From Stercorarius parasiticus (taxonomy: Eukaryota; Chordata; Aves; Charadriiformes; Stercorariidae): 64,000 nucleotides of DNA. Of this stretch, positions 51,621-64,000 are shown in pieces. Location of the stretch: NCBI GenBank assembly GCA_013396915.1, contig VWZL01002043.1:1-64000 (forward strand), in the 5' to 3' direction. Positions within the stretch are counted from its first letter, which is position 1. Every line of letters starts with the position of its first letter. The notes beneath the pieces are model-generated. The model was not told the origin of the DNA and did no database searches. It saw only the letters and a program-made list of their open reading frames with translations. Position numbers and translations under genes: made by a program.

Positions 51621-54600
51621 CGGAAAGTGTGTAACAGTGAGCAGATACGGCACTTGTAAAACTTTGTGAAACTTTTCTAAGTGAAGTCTCTTTCAGCTTA
51701 CTGTAAGATCATAAATGTAGGAACAATATTTGCGCGCAGCATCCTGCCACCTGTGGAACAAATGACCTGGTTTACTTTGAAATACTTCACGTAAAATGAG
51801 GTTCCTTGACTGGTAAAATTAACATACTACACATCACACGTAGTTTTGAGCATCATCACGCTTGCTCACGACATTTTCAAACCCATGAAATTTTTTAGTA
51901 AGGACTGCTCTCAGTTTTGGAGTTTTTTATTCAAGAACAATCTATCCGGGAAGGAAGCCCTGCTAAAATAAATGGTTGGGTTGATGGTCCCCCTCCAGTG
52001 AAATTATACACCTTTTTACCACCAATCATGCATTGATGTTTCTCATGAGTTATTGTGATATTCAGCAAGTTATCACATATTTATTATAAATCAAATGGCA
52101 AGTGGCAGACATCAAAAGGGCAAGCTTACTAGCCAAACATTGCTTGTTCACAAACACTCAGGGCTCATGCATCTGGAAGTTTATTTTATGGGAAAAAGCT
52201 TTATTTGAAGATTTCCAGTACTCCTTGGTTTCAGTTCCATGAAATCCAACAAAACAGCTGCTGTTGTGGTACTTTGGGTTATTGCTGCTTGCAGCCTCAG
52301 CTGAGACTGGGATGTGTACAAAATAGCACAAGAACGGGAGTGCACAGATGCAAGGCATCTGACACTGCTGCATTCGGCCAAGTCACCCAGGAGAGGAGGC
52401 TGGCCAATGGCCCCGCCATCAACTGTGATCCCTGGGTGTCCCTTCTGAACAGCACTTCTTCCTGGAAAGGGAGGCACTACCTGAAGCAATATATGTCTTA
52501 TTATATGTAGTGCTTATTCAGAAAAAAATGTCCATCCCAACCCAAGAGACTGACTTAAACTCTGACATAACTTGTCATAGGAAGCTTTAGGAATAGAAAT
52601 AAAAATAGCCTTGGGAAAGTTAGGCAACTCTAGCTTTTTATGATTTAATGTTCTAGCAGGGTTCACTCGGCCTCTTTCTGCCTGCAGTGGTTTCCTAAAT
52701 GAACTCCTAAATTTTGCCCAGACTGCAGGTTGTTTGTGTCTTCAGCTTACAGCTCTGTGGTCCCTGCTTCTCTTGCAGCTGGTAATATCTTTCAGGAGAA
52801 CCTGCCCTTCTCCAAGACCACAGGCCTGGAAGCCTTCCGAGAGATTCCCTGGGAAGATGCCTGCGATTGTGTGATCACACGTTATACATACGGCACTGCA
52901 GTTGTCATCTGCAATGTTATATGCATCCTCCTCTTCCTTATGGAATAGAGAGCACCTCTGGTCTCCTGCATTCATCTCTCTGTTTTCTAATCTGTCTGCC
53001 TTTCTGTGCTGTACAGGATTCCCTGCCATGGGACACTTTTTTCCAGCTACTCCCCAGCCTCTCTCCTTACTGGATATAAATCTTGTTTGCTTCATACCCT
53101 TTCCTCTAGACTCTGCAGAGGCCCTTAGAAAAAGGATGCGTCCTTACCGATTTCTGTGGTTTCTTTTGCAAAGGACAGCCTGTCCCCAAGTCTAGCCAGA
53201 TCCTCACAGATGTTTATTCAAACTGCCAAACTTTTCGAGGTTTGCCCACTTAATTTCTAGCTAGTGTGCTGGAGTTGTTTGCAGAATGCCGTGGTAACGG
53301 AGAAAAACACTGCTGTGTCACTTCATGGTAAGGAGTAGTCTGAGGAGCTGGGCCTGAAAGTCTCAGTGATCTTCACTCTCTCTTCTTCCATTTCTCACAA
53401 CCCTTCAGGCAAGGATGTTTCTGTGTCAAGAGCTGGCTGGCCCAGAGGAACACAATCTGTACCAGGTCACCTAGACATGATTGCAATACAAGTGGGACAC
53501 ATCAAGATAATCATAGGTAGCAGATGTATTTTAGCTATTCTGCAACTTCTGGAAACAATATTGCCCAATGGCAATATCAAGGAAGATTTTTCTGTGTGAC
53601 TAATGTGATGAAAATGGTTGTTAAATTTGCAAGGCATAAATGAAATATCATTCACTGTTTTTTACCTACAAAGTTAATTAGTCAGAAGTCTTTAAAAAGA
53701 ATGGCATTGTGCTACTAAGGTGAAAAATAAAAATCCCACAGGAAGCGATCCCTGTTCTTCCTGTCTTTGGTACTGTGCCAAACAACTTTAACGGAGGAAT
53801 GAAAGCTTGTCAGAGTGCTGTTGTCTTCTCTGTACTTACTCAGCCCTCCTCTGCTGAGCGCAGACGGGATCTTCAAGGTACTATTTTCTAACAGTTTTGA
53901 ATCAGATACAGTGTGACCTTTTCTCACTGTTTGATGGTACCTCTGAGTATACTCATGTGTCACACTACAATATCATCATTCTCTTGGTGCAAGTGCAGAC
54001 CCATGCAGCAAGAGAGTCCCTTTGGCTTTCCAGCACCTTAGTGATTTGAGTCACAGCACCCACAACAGCAAAGAACATATCCTTTAATGCTGTGAGCACA
54101 GACCATTCTTTGTATCTCTTTATTCTCTTTCTTATTGTTGGTTCAGGTTTACAAAATTCTAGTCTGTTTCGGAGCAACAGAATTTTATCTATAAGACAGA
54201 GACAAATACACACTGTTTAGAAAACCTGCCCTGTACTGTATTTTCCCTAATTAAAAACAGTTAACATAAGACAAAAAGCTTGTTTCAGGTTTGCAATGAG
54301 TTTTTTACAAAAATTCAACTCCATGTTTATTTTATCTGGACAGATTACTTCTCTGCACAAATTACTTCTGTCAGTTTCCTGCAATACCTCGCTAGTAAAT
54401 CCAGTAATTAGTGTTGCCATTAGACTGCAAGGGATCCTAGCTTAGAGGTTCAGCTGCTTGCAGGACTATATCGAGCACCAAGCTTGAAGGTACAAATGAC
54501 TCTGAGCAGCAAAAAGGCACTGTTTTCTAGCCTGCAGCCCACAGAATAAACACAACTAGGGTACAGCTCTCAAATCACGCAGTGTAGTGGCAGGATGGTG

Positions 54601-56435
54601 CTTTGGAAAGGGACAGAATTTCAGAAGTCAGTAATGCGTGAGTTTTCATTTTGTTGGCTGCTACCTGAATATATCTGACTGTGCATTTTCTCTTTAATAT
54701 AAATTATCCTCAGCTGCTTGTCTGCCTAGAATAGGTTAGTTCTGATTTGAAAATGAGTCTAACCCATCCCCCAGCAAATCCTTAGACATTGTGTTCCTGT
54801 ACTGCTGGAAAACCCCGGTGAAGCAACATAAACTCAGCAATAATAACAAATAATGGCCATGGCTTAATGAAGGGTGGCCATTCTGCTCTGGGGAGATGTC
54901 TAATGGATGTGGCTGTTCTGGTAGCTTGGTCTTGTGCTGATTCTCTTCCCTTCACATTTGTTGGTCCGTTTCTTGTTGCATATATGTACAGACAAAACCA
55001 GGAACTGCTTCAGTGTGGGGAAGGCTGGCATCCAGATGATATGCTTGGACTGGACTCCATGCCAGCCTGGCCACAGGTCTCCTTTCCTTTGGAATAAGGC
55101 AAAAAGCAGGTCTGTCTTTACCCCTGTATGAAAAGCAGTTCTTCCAGGCCTAAAGGCCTGCCCAGAAATTAGCTTTTTTTCTGTATATCTGAGTTGAAGT
55201 GCTGCTTTTGAAGTATTAGTGTCTTGTTTAGTTTGGTGTTTCAATTGCTGAGTGCAAAAGGCTGCTCACTAAGGGAGCTGGGCAATTAAAAGGAATTTAT
55301 TATGTGTTTTTTAAAGTACCACTAAAACAGCGAGGCTAGAAATCAGGACCCAGAACATGCATGCATTCAGACAAATAGGCCTTAAATACTAGAGCTAGAA
55401 AACAGAACAAAACCGAAAAGAAAAGCAAGAGGTCTCTCCTTTTTCTCTTCCTTTTAATTTACTGTTACTAGTCCTCACCCAAAACTAACCACTTAGGGGA
55501 GGCAAATGTTTTCTGTCTCTCCCTGGTTTTGAGACTAATGCCTTCTGACCAAACAAACAGTACTGGAGAGAATACAAAGATATCTCAGTAAAGAGCACAT
55601 GCCAGTCTTTGCGAAGGGTCTTGTTTCAGACCAAAAGTAAATAGCCAGTGTCACACAAACGTGCACAGCGATCACTGGAATACATGACTGGGGTTTTTTT
55701 CCTTAGTCATGAAAGAAGGTGAGACTTGTCTAAAATTGGCTTCTTTGTATGATGCTTTAAGTTGGTGAATTGAACACAGAAGACAGATTTTAAGCATTAA
55801 CAGTGAAAACACAAGCAACTTCTCATTTTAGAAATGTCCTTAAGAGTAGCCTTTCCTGTTTAACACAAGAATTACACTTCAGAAACAGGCGATCTTTGCT
55901 GCCATACCTCTATTCAACCATGATAATAAGCAACAATCTTTCCAGGCTTATTTGTTGTTTCTTTCTGTTATAATTTAACATCTTTTTTTAAACCCTGTAG
56001 GAGCTTTCACTACAGATAAAAAAGCTCATCCTTTGCTCCTGCATTGTCCTTGTAGCGTCATCTTTATCAGAGCACAGAACACTTATGCATATTTATTTAT
56101 TTTTCTTGTAAGTATCTCATTGATGGAAGTAAGAAAGGTCCAGGTCAACAAACATGCACTAACTATCCTCTCCCAACTCCATTTCCTGAAATCCTTTCCC
56201 AGCTGGAAACAAGAATGAACTCAGGGAGTCCTACTCCAGCAGTACACCAAGGAAGAAAGCAAATTTGCCATTTGTACTACACTTACTATGTAATGCCCCA
56301 GGTAATTATCTTTTCCTGTCTATGCATATACTATTTTAGGTATATACTTACAAAATCTAAGGCAAACATCGCTCAGATCTTTGACTTGTTGATGCTGCGT
56401 GGCTTTCAACTTCTTGCATATTTAAGGGAAGAAGG
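51621..56435. other. Non-coding stretch between the LINE and the SINE
   Basis: No supported gene. A 72-codon plus-strand frame at 52730-52948 ends in a hydrophobic run, but it has no homology I recognise and other frames are equally open. Confidence 0.55.
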
Positions 56436-56685
56436 ATGAGTTTGTGGTTAAAGTACAAGTCTAGGAGTCAAGAGGTCTGGATTCTATTTCTGTGCTGTGC
56501 CACAGACTTCCTTTACGCCCTTGAACCGTTCACGTGACCTCTTTGCATTTTTATACCCCATCTACTAAATGGGGAATAATCGTTGCTTCATACACGCTGC
56601 TGCTGTGAGGCTTAATTCATGCTTCTCTGAAAATGCTTCAGGTTCCTCAGAAGAAAAGCACTTCAGAAATAAAGCCTCATCTCAG
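56436..56685 (+). repeat. MIR-type CORE-SINE, best-preserved copy
   Basis: The full MIR plan is readable: GGTTAAAGTACAAGTCTAGG head, AGGTCTGGATTCTA (B-box region), TGTGCTGTGCCACAGACTTC, CCATCTACTAAATGGGGAAT (CORE), then GCTGTGAGGCTTAATTCATG and a tail TCAGAAGAAAAGCACTTCAG. The order and spacing match MIR elements shared by amniotes, with diffuse substitutions expected of an ancient insertion. Confidence 0.85.
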
Positions 56686-59600
56686 TTTTAATATTGTTTG
56701 AGCTGTCTAGCTTAAATGTAACCTCACCCAAAGGGAATGGTATTTGTAAATGTCATCCTTATAATGAAAAATCTGTTCTCCTTTTTCTGCCCCCCATGCC
56801 TTCTCCACTTCCTCCCCTTTTTTCTCTTCCAACAAACTGCAGCATTGTTCAAATACCTCCTCATCCCCTGGGACACCCAGCTGATCACAGACCTGGGTGT
56901 GGGGTTTGTTTTATGTGGAGATGTGCATGCGCTTATGTTGCAACGTTCTTTTCTCTGTCTCTGAGCACGCAAACGGCTCTGCAGAAAGAATAGAGCATAT
57001 CTGTATTTGATTTAAACAGGCATTCGGAACAAGCTGAGCATTTCAGGGAAATGATTGGTCTGTAGTTTCATTTAAAACAAAGGGATTCCCAGACTCTGAC
57101 AGTCTCTTTTAAATCATCTCGAATGTTTTTGAAGGTGCAGAGATGAGATACTATGCTCTGCTGTTAATGAATGATTACCAAATGATCCATTACTGAATCA
57201 GCATAATACAAAAATTACAACGTTTGCATGTGTGGAGGAGAAGAGGGTGCTTTGTGGGAGCTGGGTAACCAACCAAAAGTTTTTATTATTAGTATAACTG
57301 TTTAATTAATGCCATCTTTGTGCTAAGGCCAGCTCAGTCAAAGTGTGAGCCTGCCCAAAAGCTCCATCAGCTTTAAGGCTGGGCAACGGCTGCAGAGACT
57401 CATGTGGGTTGTGAAATCCACACCCTGATTCTAAGTGTGGTGGCTTGTGTGCGCTGCACGTCCCAAAGACAGAGGTCTGTCACCCTCACAGTGACTGCTC
57501 AGGCTAACCTCATGGAGTAAAGGCTGATGGTGAACAGGTAGATCCTGCTGGTCTGTTGCGCCGCCCCCAGGGCACAAGAATAGCATCAGGAGTGCGTGGG
57601 AGAGGAAGGCCTTTGTACCCAGAGCACAGTGCACCCTCATTACTCTGGACTACTTTGAGTAGCCCAGAGGACCCACAACAGTGATAAGCTGGTGAAGTCA
57701 CTCTATAACGGCTCACTTGTTCCCCTGAAGCCCCATTGTGCATGGCTTGGGAAGTGGATCTGCACATATACAGAGGTTAGTGCTTTAAAAAGTCAATCAG
57801 TTCCCTGAGCTGCGTAAGATAACCACTGATTTACAAATTTGTAAGAACCTTCCGCAAAATAAGAGAATGAGTGCTGACACTCAGCGTATTCTGGGTGAGC
57901 AGCATTGCTGTAAATGCTTTGTCAAAGACAGATTGTCAAACAGAATAAGCACAAAGAATAAGTAGAAGTTTGGCATGTGAAGAAGAGAGAAGGAACAAGT
58001 TGCTACCAGCAGATGTAAACACCAGTGCTAAAAAAGACATTGTTTGAAAGACCTAGAGGAACCTTCATCAGCAAGGAGAAAGGAAAAAGAGGAGCAAGGT
58101 TGGAAACATTCAGAGCCATGAAAATGAGGAGAGGAAGTTGGAGCTGGCTGCAAAAGGGAGAGGAAGCAGGAAACCATGATTAAGAGACGGACTTACTGTG
58201 GGGGTGCCAAGGTGTGACAAGTCCCATATTCCCCTGCATTGGGTGACAAGTATCAGCTATCAATGGTTTATGTGGGGGATGGTCAGTTATCAGACATGGA
58301 ACCTTTACTTAATACCCATCTCCTCCTTTTCTCTGTCAATTAGCAACAGGAGGTGGTGAGGCATTTACATTATGCATACTGTGGATATTAGCTGTCAGAG
58401 CTGCAGCCCTCTAACCATTCAGTGTTTTCAGGGAATGCAGGGCTCCCTTATCAGTAACTTTAGGAAGTTGCATTACTCAGTGGGGGATTTATTATAAGGC
58501 CAAATGGATACATGAGGCCGGCCATAAATTGTCTCATACTGAACCTTTTCATTTTCCAGTCAACATTCTCCTGAGGGTTAAAACATATAGCTTTCAAAAT
58601 GACAGACTCGGGAAAGCCTGGGAAAGCAGCGATATTTCAAGAACTATGTGTCCCTCCTACACCTTCAGTACATTCTCCTCATTACCACAAACTGTTCCCA
58701 GAAACGCTTGATCTGAATTAACTACAAGCTCTGCAATATTTTAAAGATCTCTCTAGGCCTTTTCCTGCCCTCCCCATGCTCCCTTACTTGGGCAGATATC
58801 CCAGTAAAAGTCCAGGGCAGTTTTGCTGGAGACATCTGTTCAGATTTCCATTTCTGCTTTCTTCTTTTCAGCCAGTGTTTTGCTCCCTTCCTCTGACTCC
58901 TTGTTATTCTCCCCTTGTTGCTTAGTGCAAAGTGAGGAGAGGAAGTGACGAGAAGATACAAAGAGAGGAGAAAAAGAAACCTGTCAGAAAAGAGCAGTAA
59001 GGGCCAGGAGTAATGGGAAAGACTGGAAACTTGGTCAAAATTCATTTCCTAATCTCTCCCAGCAGTGCTGGTCACAGACAGTTTGGTGGGTACACTTTGA
59101 GTTCAGCTATCCAATTTCTGTCCCACAAAACACATCCCTTTTGCTTGTAGATGTAATTACCAGGTCGAAGCTAACTTAATTAAGTGTGATGGAAAAGGCA
59201 ATCAACAGATCGCCTTTGACAGCTGCCCATTGTGTTATTTCAGGTCTGAGAAGGGTTGGTATTAAAACAACACTAGGTAGGAATTAGATTTCTGTAGGTC
59301 TGAACTACTTTAGTGTCCTCTCACAAGATGCCTATGCCTTTGCATATCAGCGACTCACTGCATCAAATCTGTAGGTTAGGCAGTTACTCAAAAAGAAATG
59401 GCAGATAAAATGAAAATACAACTCATTCTTCTTGATGGTTTGAACCACCCAGAGAAAGCTGCTTTCCTCGTCAGAAAAGAAACATCGCACCACTTCAGCC
59501 AGGAAGCAGGTGAAAGTCACAGATGTAGCTATGCTTATTTCTTTTTCTGTGATGGGTTGACATGTCCTTGTGTAGAAAGTAGCCGTGCACATTTTTTTCT

Positions 59601-62600
59601 CATTTAAACACATCTAGCAGCCACTTGGTTTTATTTCCCGAGATGGGGTTTGGCTTATTTTCTTTTTCAATTTCAACATGAGAAATTCCAACCTAGTTTC
59701 TTGTCGCAAATATTCTACTTCATGTTTGTCCTGCAGAGTAAGTGTTGCTTAAATATTTTAGGGATTCAATTGCTTCACTTAGGAATTTCTGTCTCCATGA
59801 CAACCCTTCTGTGCTTTGTAATTCTTCTAGTGAACACAGTAGAACGGACTATTATTTATTTCAAACTATATAACATTTAACAGTGGAGATGCAAAGGGAA
59901 ATGTAATCAAAAGACAAATACCAAAGAGCTAATTTGCACCATTTTCTTTAAAAATAATTTTCAAAACAACCACATCATTTACTGTATGGGAAGCTTGGCA
60001 ATGCCGAAAATGCCTCAATTTTTCTTGAAGTCCACTTCCGGGCTCGTTCTTTATCTCACCACTGTGTCCTGACACAGACAGGCTGCAGAGTTCGGCCTTC
60101 AGTGTCATCTCCATGACCATTAGTGTTCAGTGAAAGAAAGTTATCTTCATGTTGAAAGTGCTTCCCAAGCGTTATATAATTATTTTTTTTCCCAGGCATC
60201 CAAAACAACTGCTCCCACACTGCAAAAAACAGAACTCTATTCTTGCCTGGAATGATGGATGATCATCTGCCACATGATGGAAGGTGTGGCAGGCTCAGAC
60301 AGTTCTTGTGAATCTTAAAAAAGATCCCATACTTCCATCATCTAGAAACTTCAGTTATGCAAGTAATCTCTTGTGTATGGAATTTCAGTTTTCTGATCTA
60401 TTGCTGTGTTGGCTTTCTAATAAAAAATACCACTTGAAGTAATTTGGCTAGGTATTTCCATCCTCAGACACTTTCCTACATTTGGGCCTTTCTCTTTCTT
60501 CCTGATGCTGTCTTGTATCTACCTCAACTTTCTGGTTTAAACCTGCTTCATATACGGAGTGGCTAACCTGCACATCTGTCAGAGATCAGACTTCTGACCA
60601 CTGTGCCTTGCATAAGCTCTTCGTGAGTAAAGCTCCTGGCGAGGATGTTTTTGAAGAGTGGCTTGATTTCTGGGTGCATCTGTAGATGCATCAAAACAAG
60701 GCCTTATTTTCATATGGTGCTAAATGCCAAGGTCTTTTTAAATCAGACCATGCAAAAGCAGTTAAAGTTGGCCGCTCCATATCAGCAGTCCCTGCTGAGA
60801 GGTTTGCTGTGTAACATCTTAGTGCTTCCATACTTCTGAAGAGCAGTAGTAACAGGGCAAGACTCTGCCTTCTTTGCTCCAGTGTGATACTGGAACTTTC
60901 TCAAAGAAATGAGAAGCCAGGAATTACATGTGGCCCAGGCATTTTGATAAGATATCCATATAGCAGTGTTGCTTGATATTAAAAATATCATATATCTGAG
61001 AAACCTTCCCCTCCCCTTTTGAAAATGAAGGCACATTTAGAGCCTAAAACTTCATGCTGAGTCCATAAAGCATAAACACTATCCATGCTGATGTTTTCTG
61101 TTGCATAAGCCACCCTCTTATTCCTAATACACAATGTTGTTTCATAAAACCCCAGACAGTGGATGAGATGCAGCCCCAGAAGTCTCCTATGCTCTTCTGA
61201 TTCCTTCTGGCTTCATTTCTAAAGCTACTCAGCTCTGCCTCCTCCTATTGAAGAAGCACTGTAGTGCTCTGTCATGAGAGGACTCCTATAATTTATAGTG
61301 TTAATGACTCCAGGTGGTGCTACCTTGAATATAAAAGCAATCTAATTAGGCCACCTTCTGGCTGAATCAGATTTAGTCACTGACTCAGGAGAGAAAGGGA
61401 AGATGAGTGAGTGTGCGTATGTACCAGTGACTGTTGTAAAGAATAGACGCTGCTGAACACAGTTTTTTAAGTTCTGCTGCCTCATTTCTCCTTTGGTTTT
61501 GTTGTTTTCTTGTGCTTCAAGCATCTACAGAAAATCTTGGTGTAATATGATATAGCACTTAGGAGAAGCAGGATGGTTATAATTGGCTCTTGCCTCACCT
61601 CTGGATCCTACAGATGTTACTACATGAGGTTTGGATCTTCCTGATTCTATAATTTGATTTTAATAGCTAGATACTATTGGAGCATGTAAGTCCTACAGTC
61701 GATAGTGTCCTTTTACATTCAGAAACATCTGTTAGCTAAGCACTGTTGTACAGCCTGAACTCTAAATGAGCAAATCTGTGTATGAACATCAGCATTTTAT
61801 ACCAACCTGGCAGACAGCATAGTCAGGTATGCTGAAAAACAAAGTGTAATATGGCTTTTCTCATTTGGTAGAGCTCTTTTCTTTCTCCTGTCCTTCATGT
61901 TTCTCTTTATTTTATCTACTGTATTTAGGGATATGAAGTTTGGGAGTCTTTTCTAAGGGCTTAATGCAGCCTAGGGACCAAACATGTAATTCAAATAATG
62001 GTGCTTTGCTGTTCCCTTGAAGCGCAGGATAAAACTGGCGCCACTCAGAGTAATATTTTGGGCTGTCACTATTTGATCAAAGAACTTGGACTGTATCTCC
62101 CAGTGTTAATGCTTTTAGGAGAGATGACTCCTTTGCTTTAGAAGGGGTTTCCAGTAACCGAGGGGAACACATAACACCTTTGAAATTTCTGCGTGAAGAG
62201 AGGAGTGAACTCTCCATGGTAGCACACTTCGGGCACCCTCCAGGGAAGAAACAGGTTACGGAGCTCATTGGCACATCCCTCCTTTTCCTCTTCTAATTTG
62301 TGCTCCTTCCAGTTTAGTCTTGTTTCTGTAGATTTCTATAGCTTTCCATAGCACTCAGCTTGCAGAACAAGCCTGAACTCAAACCCTGCTAACAAAGGCA
62401 GTTTACTCATAGCCATAGGCTGTAAGGAGTAAGTTTTAAAGATGCCCGAGTTCTTTGTGGTTGGAACTGTAATACTCTTGTGTTAGCTGAGTACATTTTA
62501 TACCTTAAGTGCTGTAAAATAAGTGGTCTTTATAAAACAGTTTATCACATGTACTAGTAATGCCTGCAGATTGAAACAGCTGCCAGGCAGCAAAACTGGT

Positions 62601-64000
62601 GCATGCAGAAAAATCAGGCGGACACTCAAACTTGGAGCTTAAATTAATTCCCTATTAGGGAGCTCAAAATCTTAAGGCAACTTCAAACAAAGAATTTTAC
62701 AGAGGTTTGAAAATTAAATTCACAGTAATTGTTCTCAACCTGCGTTTAGCTTTTGTTCTAGAATTGAAGAAAACTTGCCTGGTTTTCCAATTATATTGGT
62801 CTAATAAAAGTCATTACTGCTCCTTGAAAACACTGCCTCGCACAGTGTGTATTTAGGTCATAGCAAAGCCACTACCATGTGTGCTTGGAACACAGCCATT
62901 TAACACTTTGTTCTTTGTATTCTGAGTATCTCACTGCAAAACAGCAACAGTTACAGCTTTCAGAGGAAGTCAGCAAGTACTGGGGAAGGATCATTTGTTT
63001 CTGAAAAACCAGCCAGCTGCCCACTTACTTTTTGAGTAAATCACCACATTCAGTTACCAGATTTCAGGCCTGTTTAGAGTATTTATAAAGTGAATAATTG
63101 GACTTACTAACTTTATTATTTGTCTTTTTAACCATTAGTTGTTGTAAATTGAACTAACTGAAATTTAGGTTCCAAACAGAATTATATGTTCAATGGAGCT
63201 CATTCTGAAAGCCATATGTTAAAGTTGGTACAAAGATTAAACAAAATTAATTTCCCTACCATCATGCTCAGAATCCTTTCTTAATATCACCTGCTCTCTG
63301 TATTGGAAAAAAAAATAATAATATTGCTTCTCACTGAGCAATGGGTAGGTACATTTGGCAGACAAAACACACTATAAGCTCCAGAAGTATAAAACACACC
63401 AAAAAAAAGAGTGGGATTCTCCAGAAGACCAAGCCACTTTGCAAAACTTCATTTCCATTTATGTCACATAAGAGCTTTTAAACAGAATTTTGTGTGTGTT
63501 GCCACTACACATTGTTTTGCCCCTGACTCTCACTGTCATTTAGTCCATAGGCAGTTCACAAAGTATTAATATTCAGTGTGTCTTCCTTGCTTCTCAACAG
63601 ATTAAATCAATCTGCTCCCACCCGCTTTCCTGAGACAGAAGTTATTTCATCCATGGCTGTCATACATTTCCCAGATAACATTTTAATGTAGTCCCACCAG
63701 TCATGACTTTCATAAACTTGATTTACTGTCTGGTTTATTGACCTCACTTTGCAAGGCTTTGCCTCCCTTCATAACAGCTGTGAACATGTTGCCATAACAG
63801 GATTTTGCCTTCTGTGCACCAGCAATTTGCCCTTTCATGTTCTGAAATCTCCAGGGAAACCCTGGTCGTGTTAATCTTTAATTCCTGGGAACCTACCTCA
63901 TACTCAAGACACTCTGGGCATCTTAATAAAAATGTAACTAAGGAAATAATTTAGGGTAACTGAGCAATGTTCACTAAACCACCAAGACTACAAAGGATAT
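56686..64000. other. Non-coding distal 5' flank
   Basis: No supported gene. In other amniotes RAPH1 lies upstream of CD28 in the opposite orientation; I recognise none of its exons here. A GC-richer patch at about 57.3-57.8 kb has no coding signature. Confidence 0.55.

Noticed and set aside
52730..52948. 72-codon frame ending in a hydrophobic segment
   Set aside because: No homology, no splice or start context beyond chance, and overlapping frames on both strands are equally long.
59650..59880. 76-codon hydrophobic plus-strand frame
   Set aside because: AT-rich DNA translated to Phe/Leu/Ile; no family match.
1..64000. Searches for tRNA, rRNA, CRISPR arrays, prokaryotic operons or endogenous retroviral genes
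   Set aside because: None seen. The sequence is eukaryotic intergenic and intronic DNA, and no LTR pairs or viral domains are recognisable by eye.

Overview
This is vertebrate nuclear DNA, almost certainly from a bird. It is AT-leaning, gene-poor, has classical GT-AG introns and very few young repeats. The repeats I can recognise are ancient sauropsid/amniote types: one CR1/L3-type LINE and three MIR-type CORE-SINEs. I support only one protein-coding gene, CD28, the T-cell co-stimulatory receptor. It lies on the minus strand in four coding exons between 38536 and 28365 and encodes a 218-residue precursor. Its exons recall chicken CD28 closely but not identically, so I infer a bird other than chicken, or a divergent allele.

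Layout: 1-26.9 kb is the 3' flank of CD28. It holds a CpG-rich patch broken by a 14-base assembly gap near 10.05 kb, a 67-base A homopolymer near 23.6 kb and a cluster of three CACGTG E-boxes near 24.4 kb. The CD28 3' UTR probably runs from 28364 to about 27.0 kb, where two AATAAA signals sit together. The coding exons are at 28365-28505 (cytoplasmic tail), 31419-31525 (short stalk and transmembrane segment), 31792-32145 (IgV domain) and 38482-38536 (signal peptide), with introns of 2.9, 0.27 and 6.3 kb. From 38.6 to 64 kb is the 5' flank: no convincing exon, but two MIR-type SINEs (42.3 and 56.4 kb) and a 1.6-kb CR1/L3 LINE remnant (50-51.6 kb) with recognisable reverse-transcriptase motifs.

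In other amniotes CD28 is followed by CTLA4 and ICOS and preceded by RAPH1. No second MYPPPY-coding exon is present on either strand, so CTLA4, if retained, must lie below position 1.

I did not find a new multi-gene system. The points most worth a second look concern CD28 itself: its stalk has no cysteine for the interchain disulfide known in mammals while the transmembrane YxxxxT motif is kept; its distal PYAP motif is altered; and retention of its 266-bp intron would give a soluble, cysteine-bearing form. Outside CD28, the gap-interrupted CpG island at 10 kb may mark an unannotated promoter.
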